In this document: in pieces, positions 5,645 to 7,584 of the stretch
How the letters are laid out: the number at the start of each line of letters is the position of its first letter
How positions within the stretch are numbered: position 1 is the first letter of the stretch
Origin: JBBREP01 sp036501845
Lineage (GTDB): Bacteria; Actinomycetota; Acidimicrobiia; IMCC26256; PALSA-610
Reading direction: 5' to 3'
NCBI GenBank assembly: GCA_036501845.1
Contig: DASXZO010000054.1
Location: 1-7,584, forward strand
Length of the DNA stretch: 7,584 nucleotides
Program-made: the position numbers and the translations under genes
The notes under the pieces: model-generated
Seen by the model: the letters and a program-made list of their open reading frames with translations, nothing else
What the model was told of the DNA's origin: nothing
Databases searched by the model: none

Positions 5645-7584
5645 CGTTCACCACCCCGATCGTGTCGAGCTCGTATGCACCGAGCTCGGTATAGGCGAGC
5701 ACGGGAAGCCGCGGCGCGGCGCCCCGAACCAATTTGCGCAGTGCGGCGCGCAGTTGCGCGGCGCACACGAACACCGGCTCGATCCCCTTGGTTTCGGCCT
5801 GCTCGGCCTCGCGCGCGATGGCGAGGGCGAGTTGCTCGGCGAATGATGGGTCGAGCGCGAGAAAGCTGCCGTTGTCGCCGTGGCGCAGCGCGTCGGCGAG
5901 TGCGTGCTCGAGAATCGGCTCGAGCGTCACCATCGACAGCCGACCGTCGCGCGCATACGGCGCCGACACCGCCGGGCCGAGCACGAGGCGCACCGCTTCC
6001 GAGAGCACCTCGGGGTCCTTCGTGGCGCGACCGCGCTCGGAGACGACCTCGAAGATCGGCACCAAGTCGCGGATCGCGACGCCCTCTTCGAGCAACGACT
6101 GCAGCACCCGCTGTACGTCGCCGTGAGTGACGCCTGCCGCGTTGATCTCGTCGATCACCACGGGGTCGGACTGCTTCACGAGGTCGACCAGCGTCTTCAC
6201 GTCTTGACGCGACAACAGGCGCGACGCGTGCCGGCGCACGATCTCGGCGAGGTGTGTGGTGATCACCGAAGGCCGGTCGACGACCGTGGCGCCGAGCACC
6301 TCGGCTTGGTGGCGGAACTCGAGCGGCACCCACGTGGCCGGCAGGCCGAACACGGGCTCCTTGGTGAGCATGCCGGGCAGCGCGCCCTGGGTGTGCTCGT
6401 CGCCGAGCACGAGCACGTGGCCAGGCGGCGATTCACCGCGACCGAGTTCCACGCCGTGCACCTTGATCGCGTACGTGTGCGCGGGAAGGTCGAGGTTGTC
6501 GCGCGTGCGCACGAGCGGGATCACCATGCCGAGTTCGAGCGCGAGCTTGCGGCGCAGCGCGCGCACCCGGTCGAGGAGGTCGCCGCCGCGCGCGGTGTCG
6601 ACGAGGTCGATCAGGTCGTAGGCGATCTCGAGCTCGAGCGGCTCGACGCGCATGTCGTGCGCGATCTGCTCGGGCGAGTCGGCGTTCGCTTCGGTCTGCG
6701 GCACCGCGGCGGCCGCGGCTTCGTCGGCCGCAGCCTGACGCTCGGCGTCGCTCGGGATGCGGCTGGCGAGGAACAGGAAGAACAAGCCGACGATGAGGAA
6801 GGGCAGCTTCGGCAGCCCGGGCACGATCGCGAGTGCGCCGACCGACGCGCCGGCGATCTGCAGCGTGCGCTTGTGGCTCGTCAACTGCGTGAGCAGGTCG
6901 GTACCGAGGTCGCTTTCGGTGGCGGCGCGGGTCACGATCAGGCCGCTCGACAGCGAGATCAGCAGCGCGGGGATCTGGGCGACGAGGCCGTCACCGACGG
7001 TGAGCAGCGAGTACTGCTGGATTGCCTGCGACACGCTGAGGTGGTGCTGCACCACGCCGACGACGAAGCCACCGACCAGGTTGATCAACACGATCACGAT
7101 CGCGGCGATGGCGTCGCCCTTGACGAACTTCGACGCACCGTCCATCGCGCCGTAGAAGTCGGCCTCGTCGGCGATTTCCTTGCGGCGGCGCTTGGCCTCG
7201 ACCTCGTCGATCGTGCCGGCGTTGAGGTCGGCGTCGATGGCCATCTGCTTGCCGGGCATGGCGTCGAGGGTGAAACGCGCGGCGACTTCGGCGACGCGGC
7301 CCGCACCGGCGGTGATGACGACGAAGTTGACGATCACCAGCAGGAGGAAGACGATAATCCCGACGACGAACGAGCCGCCGATGACGACCTGGCCGAAGGT
7401 CGCGATGACATGGCCGGCGCTGCCTGTGCCGATAATCAGCTTCATCGCCGAGACTTCGAGGGCCAGTCGAAAGAGTGTCGTGACCAGCAACAGGGCCGGG
7501 AAGACTGAGAACTGGAGCGGCTCGGTGGTGTAGAGCGCGGTCAGCAGAATCAGGACGGCCCCGGTCAGATTGATGACCAGGCAG
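5622..7584 (-). CDS. flhA: FlhA, flagellar export gate protein (5' end beyond window)
   Basis: FlhA is the large inner-membrane protein of the flagellar type III secretion gate. Its membrane part couples proton flow to export, and its cytoplasmic domain binds substrate-chaperone complexes. The window shows 653 residues, starting in a transmembrane segment (LTGAVLILLTALYTTEP); about 30-40 N-terminal residues are missing at the right edge. The FHIPEP family signature is intact at visible residues 96-118 (RVAEVAARFTLDAMPGKQMA, at bases 7230-7298), followed by DADLNAG and DFYGAMDGASKFVKGD. Membrane segments continue to about residue 272 (FLIVGLFFLFLAS). An Ala-rich linker and the cytoplasmic domain follow, with ITTHLAEIVRRHA (about 441-453) and IRDLVPIFE (504-512). 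The end, LAYTELGAYELDTIGVVNV, matches the family's closing strands. A TTG at 7490 is not the start, because the conserved frame continues through it. The promoter lies outside the window. Confidence 0.97.
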   Translation of the reverse strand, partial: CLVINLTGAVLILLTALYTTEPLQFSVFPALLLVTTLFRLALEVSAMKLIIGTGSAGHVIATFGQVVIGGSFVVGIIVFLLLVIVNFVVITAGAGRVAEVAARFTLDAMPGKQMAIDADLNAGTIDEVEAKRRRKEIADEADFYGAMDGASKFVKGDAIAAIVIVLINLVGGFVVGVVQHHLSVSQAIQQYSLLTVGDGLVAQIPALLISLSSGLIVTRAATESDLGTDLLTQLTSHKRTLQIAGASVGALAIVPGLPKLPFLIVGLFFLFLASRIPSDAERQAAADEAAAAAVPQTEANADSPEQIAHDMRVEPLELEIAYDLIDLVDTARGGDLLDRVRALRRKLALELGMVIPLVRTRDNLDLPAHTYAIKVHGVELGRGESPPGHVLVLGDEHTQGALPGMLTKEPVFGLPATWVPLEFRHQAEVLGATVVDRPSVITTHLAEIVRRHASRLLSRQDVKTLVDLVKQSDPVVIDEINAAGVTHGDVQRVLQSLLEEGVAIRDLVPIFEVVSERGRATKDPEVLSEAVRLVLGPAVSAPYARDGRLSMVTLEPILEHALADALRHGDNGSFLALDPSFAEQLALAIAREAEQAETKGIEPVFVCAAQLRAALRKLVRGAAPRLPVLAYTELGAYELDTIGVVNVVQPATV

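Noticed and set aside
4964..6130. 388-codon plus-strand open frame opposite flhF and flhA
   Set aside because: Very Arg/His/Ala-rich with no domain features; antisense to two conserved genes.
5880..7508. 542-codon plus-strand open frame opposite flhA
   Set aside because: Extreme Asp/Arg/His/Glu composition and low complexity; it is the antisense shadow of the well-conserved flhA frame.
1..7584. CRISPR arrays, insertion sequences, att sites at the tRNA
   Set aside because: No regularly spaced repeats, transposase or integrase frame, or duplicated tRNA 3' end was seen.

Overview
The window is high-GC DNA (roughly two-thirds G+C by eye) with GTG and TTG starts as well as ATG, a CCA-less tRNA-Lys gene, starts that look leaderless, and an actinobacterial-style small membrane protein. 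Together with flagellar export genes, this suggests a motile actinobacterium, perhaps of the Acidimicrobiia/Ilumatobacter type. That placement is inference; no sequence here fixes the taxon.

Layout, left to right. (1) 1-38: probable last codons of a plus-strand gene that enters from the left. (2) 40-112: tRNA-Lys(UUU) on the minus strand, followed upstream by a spacer (113-218) with a perfect 11-bp inverted repeat and a weak promoter candidate. (3) 219-749, minus: a four-helix membrane protein of unknown function with an excellent ribosome binding site. (4) 856-2247, minus: an amidase-signature hydrolase with an intact Lys-Ser-Ser triad. (5) 2248-2454: divergent intergenic region with a -10-like hexamer exactly 7 nt before the start codon on each side. 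(6) 2455-3660, plus: a glycosyltransferase family 2 enzyme fused to a C-terminal GtrA-like membrane domain. (7) 3711-7584, minus: the 3' part of a flagellar operon, in transcription order flhA (N-terminus beyond the right edge), an flhF-like gene and a 117-codon membrane protein gene. The flagellar reading frames overlap by 23 and 4 nt, which points to translational coupling.

How the genes work together: FlhA is the main transmembrane component of the flagellar type III export gate. FlhF is normally an SRP-type GTPase that helps place the flagellum. The most notable observation is that this FlhF has a recognisable N-terminal domain and a G-domain-like C-terminus, but the GTP-binding motifs G1 (P-loop), G3 (DTAGR) and G4 (TKxD) are all replaced. 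It looks like a pseudo-GTPase. The place after flhF, where flhG (the MinD-like partner) often sits, is taken by an unrecognised two-helix membrane protein whose start codon overlaps the flhF stop. The two left-hand minus-strand genes and the glycosyltransferase have no evident link to the flagellar operon.
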